From contig NZ_KB373314.1 of the NCBI RefSeq assembly GCF_000314795.2, forward strand, positions 205,354 to 269,353: a DNA stretch of 64,000 nucleotides, written 5' to 3'. Under the pieces are notes generated by a model, which was not told the origin of the DNA, ran no database searches, and worked only from the letters and a program-made list of their open reading frames with translations. Position numbers and translations under genes: made by a program. Positions 56,049-64,000 of the stretch are shown here, piece after piece. This DNA comes from Streptococcus sp. F0442. GTDB taxonomy: Bacteria > Bacillota > Bacilli > Lactobacillales > Streptococcaceae. Each line of letters starts with the position of its first letter. The first letter of the stretch is position 1.

Positions 56049-56316
56049 AAAGTAAAAATAACAAAAGTAACTTACAAAAGTAAAAGAAAAAAAGTAAATA
56101 GATAGCCACGGCGGATATTCCTTTCATCGTTTAGAAGGAGTTGCTGTGGTTATCGTTGTTGCTGAGCTAATTAATTGCTCTTATTACTTTGATGAAGTTA
56201 CTTTTATTATTGAATTAATTTAAATAATAATAACGATCAATGAAAGTACTCATCGATATTCCCTTTATGCAGTTTAGAGCACAAAGGAAAATGGTACTGA
56301 TTTGATCGTTTTTTTG
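56049..56316 (+). ncRNA. Structured leader with terminator upstream of the recombinases
   Basis: AAAAGTAACTT (56063-56073) is perfectly complementary to AAGTTACTTTT (56195-56205), enclosing hairpin 1 (GATAGCCAC / GTGGTTATC, 56101-56155). Hairpin 2 (AACGATCAA / TTGATCGTT, 56232-56310) ends in seven T, a terminator before the genes. Both hairpin loops share GATATTCC..CTTT..GTTTAGA..AAGGA. This suggests control by attenuation. No known riboswitch class recognised. Confidence 0.6.
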
Positions 56317-56374
56317 TGTATTGACATCCTAAACCCCAGTCAGAACCTTCAGTCATATTAAACAAGGAGATAAC

Positions 56375-57643
56375 ATGAGATTTGTTGTATATAAACATTC
56401 ACTGGTTTTAGGTGATAACAACATCGTGACAAAGCAATTTATCGTTCTGAAACACGATGACGGCAACTTACAATTTACTGATTTTCATCGTTATGTTAAA
56501 TCTACTTCAAGAATCAAGTCGATTTCAGATGATGGGAATAAACGCTTTTCTTACGTTGTTAAGTTTCTTAATTTCATATTTGGTACTCTTGGACTTAAAA
56601 GTGTAGATCAACTTACACTTGAGATGGTCAGAGAGTTTTTTACGCTTTATGGATTATCTCAGTTACCTGAAGATAGCGGGAAAAGAAAGAAAAGCACTGT
56701 TGAAAAATGCGTAAATGCAATTCTCTACTTCTTAACTCTTTATTTAAGTGAGCGAGAGGGAAAGGCTAAGTTAAAAGCAGAAGAATTGTATACTACGACA
56801 ACTTTTACGAATAGTAGAGGACGGGTTATAAAGCGTAAAGAACCAAATTTTGAAATCTACGTGGATGATAGCAACACTGAGAAAGCTATTTTTCGCGATA
56901 TGCCAAATAGTGCTTTTGAGATGTTGTTTTCTCACATTGCACACTATCATAAGGATTTACTCATGGTTGTGGCCTTGGGGGCCTTTGTTGGCTTAAGACC
57001 ATCAGAAGCATGTAACGTAAGACGTGAAGATAGTCCTCTAGGACCAGGTATTTTATTTCACCAAAGTGATGGTCAAGTATTTAAGATTGAGATCGATCTA
57101 CGAAAAGAAATACCTCTTAGAAGCGATTTAAAGCCGACTGGACGGATTAAAAAGGAAAGACTTCAAGCAGTACCTTATATCTTCTTGGAGGTCTTTTTAG
57201 ACACTTATAACGACTATATGAGTTATCTGGAAGGTAAGAAGTATGAGAAGGACTATGGGCCATTAAATCTTAACAGACGAGGAAAAGCATTATCATACGA
57301 TGTATACTATCAACGTTTTCGTAAGATTATTCGTGAAGAGATGATCCCAATCTTCTTAAAGTCCGATGATGCAGAGGTTGTTTTCTTCGGTCAACTTTTA
57401 CAGGAACATAATATTTCCCCACATATTTTCAGACACTGGTACACGACACAGTTAGTCTTATCTGGGGTTTCTGAGATTAGTGAACTCATGTCTGCAAGAG
57501 GTGATAAATCTCCTGAGAGTGCTTGGGTTTACCTGCAAAATAAAGGTGAAATCGCAAAACAATATGGTCAAGTTAACAATGGCGTTTTTGACTATATGAA
57601 TTGGCAAGCAAATGAACTTTTTGGTGATAAGTTAGAAAGGTAA
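56375..57643 (+). CDS. Tyrosine recombinase 1 (TnpA-like)
   Basis: 422-residue site-specific recombinase. N-terminal SAM-like DNA-binding domain, then the catalytic domain with box I GLRPSEA (R near 208), box II HIFRHWYTT (H349/R352/H353) and the nucleophile tyrosine in AWVYLQN (near 386). The usual LGH before the tyrosine is replaced by RGDKS. Resembles TnpA of the Tn554 group and members of recombinase-trio elements. First gene of a five-gene operon; the next starts 3 bp after its stop. Confidence 0.85.
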   Translation: MRFVVYKHSLVLGDNNIVTKQFIVLKHDDGNLQFTDFHRYVKSTSRIKSISDDGNKRFSYVVKFLNFIFGTLGLKSVDQLTLEMVREFFTLYGLSQLPEDSGKRKKSTVEKCVNAILYFLTLYLSEREGKAKLKAEELYTTTTFTNSRGRVIKRKEPNFEIYVDDSNTEKAIFRDMPNSAFEMLFSHIAHYHKDLLMVVALGAFVGLRPSEACNVRREDSPLGPGILFHQSDGQVFKIEIDLRKEIPLRSDLKPTGRIKKERLQAVPYIFLEVFLDTYNDYMSYLEGKKYEKDYGPLNLNRRGKALSYDVYYQRFRKIIREEMIPIFLKSDDAEVVFFGQLLQEHNISPHIFRHWYTTQLVLSGVSEISELMSARGDKSPESAWVYLQNKGEIAKQYGQVNNGVFDYMNWQANELFGDKLER

Positions 57644-57646
57644 TGT

Positions 57647-59497
57647 ATGACTTATTCAATTAAATCTTTGATTGAAAATCTGTTAAGTGAACTCGGAAAA
57701 AACGATATACAGTATAAAGGCAAAATTAGTAAGTTTTTAGTTGATAACAATTGGTTTAACATAGAAATTGATTTGGATAACTATTCTATCTCAGATAAAG
57801 AGGCTCAATTATTAATAGAAAAAATAACCAATTATCTTCTTGGACCAACTGGTTTAGCAGGAATTCAGCCTATATTTAAACAAAAATTCCCATTAACTTA
57901 CAAATATTTTCAGCAATACTCAGAAGATAGCAACTTATCTAAAGAAAACATCTTTTATGTTCAAGATTTTCTTGCTTATTATCTAAAAAGAGATTTATTC
58001 CTCTGTAATGATAATGAAATTGAATTGTTGGTTGAAGAAGCAGTATATGCACTTGAAAAGCAAAAAGGCGAAGTTTTTATTGATTTTTTAAAGTGGTTAA
58101 TGAATAAAACGAGATGTAACTATCACAAAAGATATGAATTTACACCTCGATACACATTAGAACAGGAGACTAACGCTTATGAGTTAGACGAATATTTAGA
58201 ATTACTGTATTTTCTTTTTAATGACGATTACATTAGAAAAGAAGATATGCTTTATAAAGCAGCAATCTCAAAAGACTACGCAGATACATGGCTATTTCTA
58301 GCACTTCATTTTATATGTGCGCTACGTGGAACAGATTTAGAACAACTTGGGCATCCACAACTTCCTAGAACACCAAAAGAAGTTCTAAAATCAGTTAGAA
58401 GTGGGGATTGGAGTAGCAGTGAGGCAAGAAGAACTCTTTTAAGTATTACAACTCGTTTAACTTATTTAAATATTACTCCAAACAAAACAAAGGGAACTAA
58501 AAATATTAGTCAGATTAAATTTCAGGTCCCTGAGAGCTGTCAAGTATTGATTGGAACGTTGTTGGCTATCTGTGAAGCTCATTATCAGTTGAATAAAGAT
58601 AATAATAATGAACCTTTAATTCGACAAATAAAAGAATATAAACGAATTAGCCGATATATGGGGAAAGAAATTGGAGACTTATTTCTTGAAAGGAATTTTA
58701 GTTCTAGATCTGCAAATAAATCCTATCTTCAAACTGTTGCCATGTTAGCAGATGATGTTTTGCAAGAAAAATCTGAGTTAAATATTAAAGGCTATTTTTT
58801 AGCTGCATTAGCCCGTAGCCATAAAGGTTCATTCGATGAATTTGCTCAAACCACAACAACGTACCTAAAAGATGCCCAACTAAGTCAGCTTAAACCAGAA
58901 ATGGTTGCGAGAGAACTATTTGAACGAGGTGTTTTATCTATGATTCCATCAATGCTCCTGACGATTGTTACTAGAGGAAAGTATAAAGAATTAAGTCCTA
59001 GTCAACAAACTCAGATGATTAAACAGTTAGATTTGACACCAAATGAGATCGAAAAAACATTGGCTTTAAGTATTCAGGCAGAAGTGAAATCGCAAAAGGC
59101 ATTAAAGATTTTGGTAGAAGAAGAAGCAGAGCCTAATCAACTTCTTACTATTTGTCATCGTATAGGAAACGGTGAAGCCTTCTCAAAACAGGGTGAAAGC
59201 ATGTGTCTTTTGTCTGCACTTGGAAAGATTTGTCCATATGACGATAGACAACATTGCATAGGTTGTCATTATGAACTACAAACTAAATCTACTTTATTGT
59301 TATTAGTAGGAGAATTCAATCGTTTGAACAAACAATACTCTAGAGTTCGAACTGATTTAGAAAAAGGTAAAATTCGGAGTATTTTAGAAGAACAAATAAA
59401 ACCTTGTTTAACTGAAATGTTGCAAGCTTTATGCGAGCAATATGGGGATGACGTGTTGCATGATTACGAAGAAATAATAAAGGAGTTAATAAATTGA
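57647..59497 (+). CDS. Tyrosine recombinase 2 (large, TnpB-like, divergent)
   Basis: 616 residues. A long N-terminal domain, then a divergent tyrosine recombinase core: box I CALRGTDLEQL (R near 226), box II ALARSHKGSF (R near 389, H 391) and TTTTYLKDA with Y near 406. After the core come about 200 extra residues ending in a cysteine motif CPYDDRQHCIGCHYEL (about 529-541), probably a zinc site. The motifs are weaker than in its neighbours, so a regulatory or DNA-bridging role is possible. Overlaps recombinase 3 by 4 bp. Confidence 0.7.
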   Translation: MTYSIKSLIENLLSELGKNDIQYKGKISKFLVDNNWFNIEIDLDNYSISDKEAQLLIEKITNYLLGPTGLAGIQPIFKQKFPLTYKYFQQYSEDSNLSKENIFYVQDFLAYYLKRDLFLCNDNEIELLVEEAVYALEKQKGEVFIDFLKWLMNKTRCNYHKRYEFTPRYTLEQETNAYELDEYLELLYFLFNDDYIRKEDMLYKAAISKDYADTWLFLALHFICALRGTDLEQLGHPQLPRTPKEVLKSVRSGDWSSSEARRTLLSITTRLTYLNITPNKTKGTKNISQIKFQVPESCQVLIGTLLAICEAHYQLNKDNNNEPLIRQIKEYKRISRYMGKEIGDLFLERNFSSRSANKSYLQTVAMLADDVLQEKSELNIKGYFLAALARSHKGSFDEFAQTTTTYLKDAQLSQLKPEMVARELFERGVLSMIPSMLLTIVTRGKYKELSPSQQTQMIKQLDLTPNEIEKTLALSIQAEVKSQKALKILVEEEAEPNQLLTICHRIGNGEAFSKQGESMCLLSALGKICPYDDRQHCIGCHYELQTKSTLLLLVGEFNRLNKQYSRVRTDLEKGKIRSILEEQIKPCLTEMLQALCEQYGDDVLHDYEEIIKELIN

Positions 59498-61164
59498 ACA
59501 ATCAAGCTAAACTTTTTAAAACTGAAAATTATTTTGAACCATTTAACTGTGATTGTGTTCTGCGAGCAAAAGAAGTTTTCGATGATTATTTTGAAAAAGG
59601 AATTATTCTAAGTTACGATTTTGATCATAAGAAATGGGAAACTACAAATGAATATGCCAATATTAGCCTGTTTTTTAACATTCCTGAGTTTCAATATAGG
59701 AGATTTTATCAATCAATTTTTCAGTTGCCTTATAAGGAATTTATCGATTACTTAAAAAGTTTTATTGTTTTCTCAATGAAACAACATGTTTTAGAAACTT
59801 TACAGCTATTTCTAAGAGATATTAAACGTATTATCAAAAATACAACCAAAGATACGTTTTTAGATTTAGAAAATATCTCTGTAATATTTCCTGGTTTATG
59901 TATTGACTTTTTCTCAAATCTTCCCTGTTCAGATGATATTCAACTAAGTCAACTATTGGAGCAATTGGATAATAAATTAACTCTCAACCTTCAAAAAAGG
60001 CAGAAGTCAAAACAGCAAAGACAATTAGCGCAATTTCAATCCTATTTTACTTTTAATGACATTTTAAATGATTATTGGTCTCAAACATTATCTAAGAAAG
60101 AACGTCTATTTTATTATCCATTGTATCTCTGGTGGCAGATTACAGCAATTTTACCTTTAAGGCCAAGAGAATTTCTTTTAATACAAAGAAACTGTTTAAC
60201 CGAGAAAGATGGAAAATATTTTCTTACATTAAGGAGAAATATAATCAAAGGAAGGGATCGACTTGTTGCACATAAAATTTCTGAAGATTATACTTTGAAT
60301 ACTTATGAAATTACTAATTCATTAGCTTCTGAAATAAAGACTTACCTCAAACTTACGGAAAATGATAATTCTACTAAATTAGATACATTATTTGTGACTG
60401 ATCCTCATTATAACCGTTGGGGTCGTCGAACAGGTGTTAATAACCGATTTTTAACTTACACTAATCTCAATACTATTTTGAGGTATTTTTTTAATGAGAT
60501 TATTTCTCAAAAATACGGTTATCAAGTTAATTATTTTAGTTTTCCAGCTAGATTAGATGAAAACGAGATTAATTTGATTCATATTGGGGATACGAGACAC
60601 ATTGCAATGATCAATTTAATTGCAGAAGGGGCTAGTCCTGTTACAGCTATGCTTTTAGCTGGTCATGAAGATGTGACAACTTCATCTCACTATTTTTCAA
60701 ATTTAAGCCAATTTATTGAATGTCGTAGTTATCAAATGTATCGTAAACTAACGAGTAAGAATACGAATTACACCATAAGTAAGAGACAGCCATTTTATAC
60801 AGCACAAGGACAATACATCACTTTAGAAAATAAAGGACGGTGTTACTCACCCCGCTTTGCGAAAGGTGATTATTCAGATTGTCTGAAAGTTATTAGTGAG
60901 CATGCAGAACTAGGTGCTTGTACGAGCTGCCCTTTTTACCGTAAAGCAGGTAAAGATTATTTTTCAATGGATAAAACATTTAAAAAGTCAGTTGATGAAA
61001 AAGCTATGGTTGTAGATGAAGCGATTAGAAAAGTTAGGCAAGGGAAAGGTCATATTGAAGATATTGGAGAAGCTTTGTTGAAATTAAAAACAGTTAGCAA
61101 TACCTATCAAGATTACTTAAATGCTAAACAACTATCTTTAGAGGAGAATAAGTCTAATGGCTAG
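59494..61164 (+). CDS. Tyrosine recombinase 3 (TnpB-like)
   Basis: 556 residues from TTG 59494, which has AGGAG 8 bp upstream and shares bases with the previous stop. Core motifs are complete: LPLRPREFLL (R near 222), GDTRHIAMINL (R 367, H 368), LLAGHEDVTTSSHYF (GH near 389, Y near 400). A C-terminal zinc-type motif LGACTSCPFYRKAG follows near 472. This matches the TnpB type of Tn554-group transposons. Overlaps the next gene by 8 bp. Confidence 0.85.
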   Translation: MNNQAKLFKTENYFEPFNCDCVLRAKEVFDDYFEKGIILSYDFDHKKWETTNEYANISLFFNIPEFQYRRFYQSIFQLPYKEFIDYLKSFIVFSMKQHVLETLQLFLRDIKRIIKNTTKDTFLDLENISVIFPGLCIDFFSNLPCSDDIQLSQLLEQLDNKLTLNLQKRQKSKQQRQLAQFQSYFTFNDILNDYWSQTLSKKERLFYYPLYLWWQITAILPLRPREFLLIQRNCLTEKDGKYFLTLRRNIIKGRDRLVAHKISEDYTLNTYEITNSLASEIKTYLKLTENDNSTKLDTLFVTDPHYNRWGRRTGVNNRFLTYTNLNTILRYFFNEIISQKYGYQVNYFSFPARLDENEINLIHIGDTRHIAMINLIAEGASPVTAMLLAGHEDVTTSSHYFSNLSQFIECRSYQMYRKLTSKNTNYTISKRQPFYTAQGQYITLENKGRCYSPRFAKGDYSDCLKVISEHAELGACTSCPFYRKAGKDYFSMDKTFKKSVDEKAMVVDEAIRKVRQGKGHIEDIGEALLKLKTVSNTYQDYLNAKQLSLEENKSNG

Positions 61165-61870
61165 AAAGAAATCAATTTCTGATGATGAATTGATTCATTT
61201 GTTTGAACAGTATTTAATTTCCCAGTGTTCCTGTGATTTAAGCTTGGTAAAAATCCCTCGGTTTGGTGACTATGTTAGGAATCATGGCTATCAAAATGTT
61301 GCGGATACAACCATTAGACGTAATAAAAGATTCAGGGATTTTTTAAAAGAAAGTGAAATTAAATACCAAGATGAAAATTATGAAGCTGTAATTACTTATA
61401 AGACCATAGATCCTGACAATTTTATGGCAAAAAATCGTGCTCCAGGTGCTATGAAAAGAGCATTGGTGGAAATTAGCCAATACTACAAGAAAATAGCAAA
61501 CATTGCGGCCAGCTATAAACAAGAAGCAGATAAGTTACGTAGTTTAAATTCTGAACTACAGTCAACTAATGAAGATTTAAAACAGAAGCTACAAAGAGAA
61601 AATGAGTTAAGTGATGAGAATCAAAAACTATTACAAATAATCAAAACAAGTGTCTATCCAGAAATTGCGAATGAGCTTTTAAAAGAAGAAGGATTGTTAA
61701 AATATTCTCAAAAGGTTATCAGTGAGGATTTCCTAGCAGACAATATCATCACCGCTGATTCAGAAATAGATTTTCATTCTGGTGGTCTTATTGAACAAGA
61801 AAATCCTCAAAAATCAACTAAAGTGGTTTCTATTAAAAACTTACTAGACAGCAAAACTAATTATAAATGA
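61157..61870 (+). CDS. Coiled-coil TnpC-like protein
   Basis: 237 residues: a basic N-terminal region with a possible HTH (RNHGYQNVADTTIRRNKRFR), then a long coiled coil (about 105-160, KLRSLNSELQSTNEDLKQKL) and an acidic C-terminus. Resembles the accessory TnpC-type (DUF6262-like) proteins that follow TnpA/TnpB in Tn554-group transposons and influence orientation or efficiency. Overlaps the next gene by 4 bp (ATGA). Confidence 0.65.
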   Translation: MARKKSISDDELIHLFEQYLISQCSCDLSLVKIPRFGDYVRNHGYQNVADTTIRRNKRFRDFLKESEIKYQDENYEAVITYKTIDPDNFMAKNRAPGAMKRALVEISQYYKKIANIAASYKQEADKLRSLNSELQSTNEDLKQKLQRENELSDENQKLLQIIKTSVYPEIANELLKEEGLLKYSQKVISEDFLADNIITADSEIDFHSGGLIEQENPQKSTKVVSIKNLLDSKTNYK

Positions 61871-63726
61871 GGAAAGAAATGAACAAGAAAGTTAAAGATA
61901 ATCCAGCTATTTACATGTACTGGGATCAAAAACGAAATGTTCTTGACCCCAAAAAATTATCGTCAAATAGTTTAAAATATGCCTATTGGTCTTGCCCTTA
62001 TTGTCAACACCATTGGGAAGCGAAAATCATTGATGTGCAGCTTGACAGTTATGAATATCTTAGGTGTTGCCCCCATTGTGGATTAGGTGAACGTTCCATT
62101 GATGAAAATGAGAGCGTCCTTCAGGTTTATCCCGATTTCAGAAATTATATAAACTACAGCATTGAGCAAGATGAAGAATTAGATGAGAAACTTCTTACCT
62201 TGCCGTTCAATAGTAAAAGAAAATTCAATTTTAAATGTCCGACGTGTCAATTAAGTTGGAAAGATTCTGCGACAAATAAGAGGTTATTTCAACTAACAAG
62301 TGGGGATTTATTTCATTTTGGCTGCAATGAAACTTCCTATCATTGCGATTACAAATCAATTTATCCAAATTTAGCTAAAATCTATAGCGAACATTTAAAC
62401 AAATTTAAATTTAACGAACTGAAGCTGAGTTACAATATAACAGTACCTATCCATTGGGAATGTGATAAGTGTCATTGCAAATTTGAATTATCTATTGATA
62501 GATTATTGAACCGAATTAAAAGAAGTGGTCATTACTGTTTGGAGTGTCATTCTTCATTTGAAGAGTTATTGGATAAAGATTTTGATGTTTCTCCTCTATC
62601 TTTTTTAAATTCTTCCATGCTCAAGGAGTGGTCTAAAAGGAACAATAATACACCTAATCAAGTTGATGTATTATCTAATGTTCATGTGTTATGGGAATGT
62701 ACGAATTGTCACGGAGAGTATTCATGCTCACTATTTGAAAAAACAGATAGGTCTTGTCCATTTTGTTCAAATAGAGAAAAACTTCAGGATTTTAATACAC
62801 TAAATGAAACACATCCCTATTTGAGGGAATTTTGGGACCTCAGTAATGAAAGGGATTTTTCCGAATATTGGTTTAAGTCAAATAATGTAGTTAGTTGGGT
62901 TTGTCCTTGTTGTAAAATCAACTTTCAATGTAGCCCAGCCGAAATGATCAGTCGAACCGATTTAGAAAATCAAAACTTTCAAACATGTCCCAATCAATGT
63001 GACTGGAGGACTGAGGTATTTAAAAATAATATTTTCCTTAAAGAACCAAAACTCATCAAAGAATGGAGCGATAAAAATAAAATTCCTATTCATTTATCTC
63101 AGACAACAATAGAAACGAAAAAATATTGGTGGGATTGTTCAAAGTGTAATGGGACATATTTATGTTCTATCCCAATTCGAAGAGAAGTTTCTCAGTGTTG
63201 TCCTTTCTGTAACAACGATAAGCCTCTGAATGGGTATAATACATTTGATTATTTATACCCTGAACTAGCAAAATTGTGGGCACCAAATAATAAAGTCTCA
63301 ATAGATAGTTTTGTTCCATTATTAACTGAAAAAAGGTTTTATTTATGGCGCTGCAGAGAATGTAACTTCGAATTTCATGAGCGCTTCAGCATTATATTAA
63401 ATAAGTATTTAAATTCCGAGACAAAAGATCTTAAAGAAATGTGTCCATTTTGTGCAGAATTAAAAGAAAGACAAGATAATATCTCATTTGAAGATTTGAT
63501 GAACGAGTGGGACTATCTTAACAATCTTATTCTAGGGGATCCAGAAAGAATCCCAAATAATACGCAATTAAGATTTTGGTGGATTTGTAAGAATAATCCA
63601 GAGCATCGTTATAGAATGGCTATTGTAGATAAGATTGCAAATGTAAAACGATCTATCGAGCCATGCATGTTTTGTAAAGGGCGTAGACGAAAAAGAGAAC
63701 ATTTTGTCCCTTATAGGAAAATTTAA
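61867..63726 (+). CDS. Multi-zinc-ribbon protein of the recombinase operon
   Basis: 619 residues (ATG 61867, or ATG 61879 with GAGGA upstream). It is built of about eight tandem units with paired Cys-x2-Cys motifs and Trp (for example YWSCPYCQHHWEAKI, HWECDKCHCKFEL, LWECTNCHGEYSC, WWDCSKCNGTYLC, LWRCRECNFEFHE), each followed by CPxC. This is the treble-clef/zinc-ribbon pattern of PF14311 (DUF4379). Between units are segments such as LIKEWSDKNKIPIHLSQ. Probably binds nucleic acid or acts as a targeting scaffold. The enzymatic role, if any, is unknown. Confidence 0.75.
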   Translation: MRKEMNKKVKDNPAIYMYWDQKRNVLDPKKLSSNSLKYAYWSCPYCQHHWEAKIIDVQLDSYEYLRCCPHCGLGERSIDENESVLQVYPDFRNYINYSIEQDEELDEKLLTLPFNSKRKFNFKCPTCQLSWKDSATNKRLFQLTSGDLFHFGCNETSYHCDYKSIYPNLAKIYSEHLNKFKFNELKLSYNITVPIHWECDKCHCKFELSIDRLLNRIKRSGHYCLECHSSFEELLDKDFDVSPLSFLNSSMLKEWSKRNNNTPNQVDVLSNVHVLWECTNCHGEYSCSLFEKTDRSCPFCSNREKLQDFNTLNETHPYLREFWDLSNERDFSEYWFKSNNVVSWVCPCCKINFQCSPAEMISRTDLENQNFQTCPNQCDWRTEVFKNNIFLKEPKLIKEWSDKNKIPIHLSQTTIETKKYWWDCSKCNGTYLCSIPIRREVSQCCPFCNNDKPLNGYNTFDYLYPELAKLWAPNNKVSIDSFVPLLTEKRFYLWRCRECNFEFHERFSIILNKYLNSETKDLKEMCPFCAELKERQDNISFEDLMNEWDYLNNLILGDPERIPNNTQLRFWWICKNNPEHRYRMAIVDKIANVKRSIEPCMFCKGRRRKREHFVPYRKI

Positions 63727-63756
63727 AAACAAGTTCAAATTTGAACTTGTTTTTTT
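63727..63756 (+). terminator. Terminator of the recombinase operon
   Basis: Perfect palindrome AACAAGTTCAAATTTGAACT (continuing TGTT) with flanking A and T runs, directly after the stop codon. Works in both directions. Confidence 0.9.
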
Positions 63757-63905
63757 ATCATAGATTTTTATAAAGTACATTATTTTAAAAGATTGTATTT
63801 TTAGTTTTCAAGTAGATAATGTACAGAATTTAAGTATGCGAAAGATTTAGTTTTCGCGGGAATAAAGTACATTTTTTGCTCAAAAAAAAATTTTTGTTAA
63901 CTAAA
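63757..63905. other. GTACATT-motif cluster left of repeat copy C
   Basis: No gene. TAAAGTACATT at about 63772, AATGTACAG at about 63819 and TAAAGTACATTTTTT at about 63864, plus the small hairpin GCGAAAGAT..AGTTTTCGC. Same motif type as near the other repeat copies, likely binding sites. Confidence 0.6.
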
Positions 63906-64000
63906 AAAAACTAAAAGTTTATGTACAATTGACTTAACTAGAGCTAAACCATTGATACAACTGAATTAGAAGCATAAAGTACATTCTTTAAAAAGTGTAC
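63906..64000 (+). repeat. Element repeat, copy C (identical to copy A, cut by window end)
   Basis: All 95 bases match 41759-41853, in the same orientation. The window ends inside the repeat, so its true length and what follows are unseen. Confidence 0.9.

Noticed and set aside
41759..64000. Interpretation of the 95-bp repeats as insertion-sequence ends
   Set aside because: The copies are direct, not inverted, no DDE transposase is present between any two of them, and they are associated with tyrosine recombinases.

Overview
The window reads as a chromosomal segment of an oral (viridans-group) Streptococcus. The left two thirds carry streptococcal housekeeping genes: H2O-forming NADH oxidase, xpt-pbuX under a guanine riboswitch, prfA-prmC-tsaC-glyA, guaA, and ylxM-ffh. 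It also has an efeUOB iron-uptake locus joined to tatAC, which some oral streptococci have. I cannot settle the species by eye. No rRNA, tRNA or CRISPR array was recognised.

Layout. 1-8.2 kb: nox, a ClC-family protein, and the overlapping efeO-efeB-efeU-tatC-tatA unit, in which the Tat genes plausibly export the twin-arginine peroxidase EfeB. 8.2-13.4 kb: a small accessory patch with two PoNi-type immunity paralogues, a nonsense-interrupted MORN/YwqK-like antitoxin gene, endonuclease V and an ankyrin protein; no matching toxin is visible. 13.4-28 kb: purine salvage (guaC, xpt, pbuX), a MATE exporter, tdk, translation-related genes, glyA and cell-envelope proteins. 28-31.4 kb: a layered scar at the 3' end of guaA, holding a diverged 0.5 kb guaA tail, a beheaded LPXTG adhesin, a small membrane protein between two ~65 bp terminator repeats, and the intact guaA. 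32.4-37.7 kb: a tightly coupled five-gene cluster (glycosyltransferase, NAD-dependent reductase, metallo-beta-lactamase hydrolase, adenylate-forming enzyme, KAS III-like synthase) that looks like an uncharacterised lipid-glycoside pathway. 37.8-41.7 kb: ylxM-ffh and two hydrolases.

From about 41.76 kb to the end of the window lies an AT-rich mobile region. A 95 bp sequence at 41759-41853 recurs without a mismatch at 63906-64000, with diverged direct copies at about 43349 and 45564. These copies split the left part into modules: a lone DUF5677 gene; a DUF3800 gene overlapping a possible nuclease gene, followed by a convergent small-RNA candidate; then a large block. The block holds a TetR-controlled ABC transporter module with its own flanking repeats, a MEGA-type macrolide efflux assembly (mef/msr(D), both leader peptides present, decayed umuC tail), and a five-gene operon encoding three different tyrosine recombinases, a coiled-coil TnpC-like protein and a 619-residue protein of repeated zinc ribbons. 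The recombinase operon has a 330-nt leader with a long-range stem, two related hairpins and an intrinsic terminator. Repeat-separated cargo modules next to a recombinase trio are the most likely undescribed system here. Whether the window holds a whole element or part of a longer array cannot be decided, because the right-hand repeat runs off the end.
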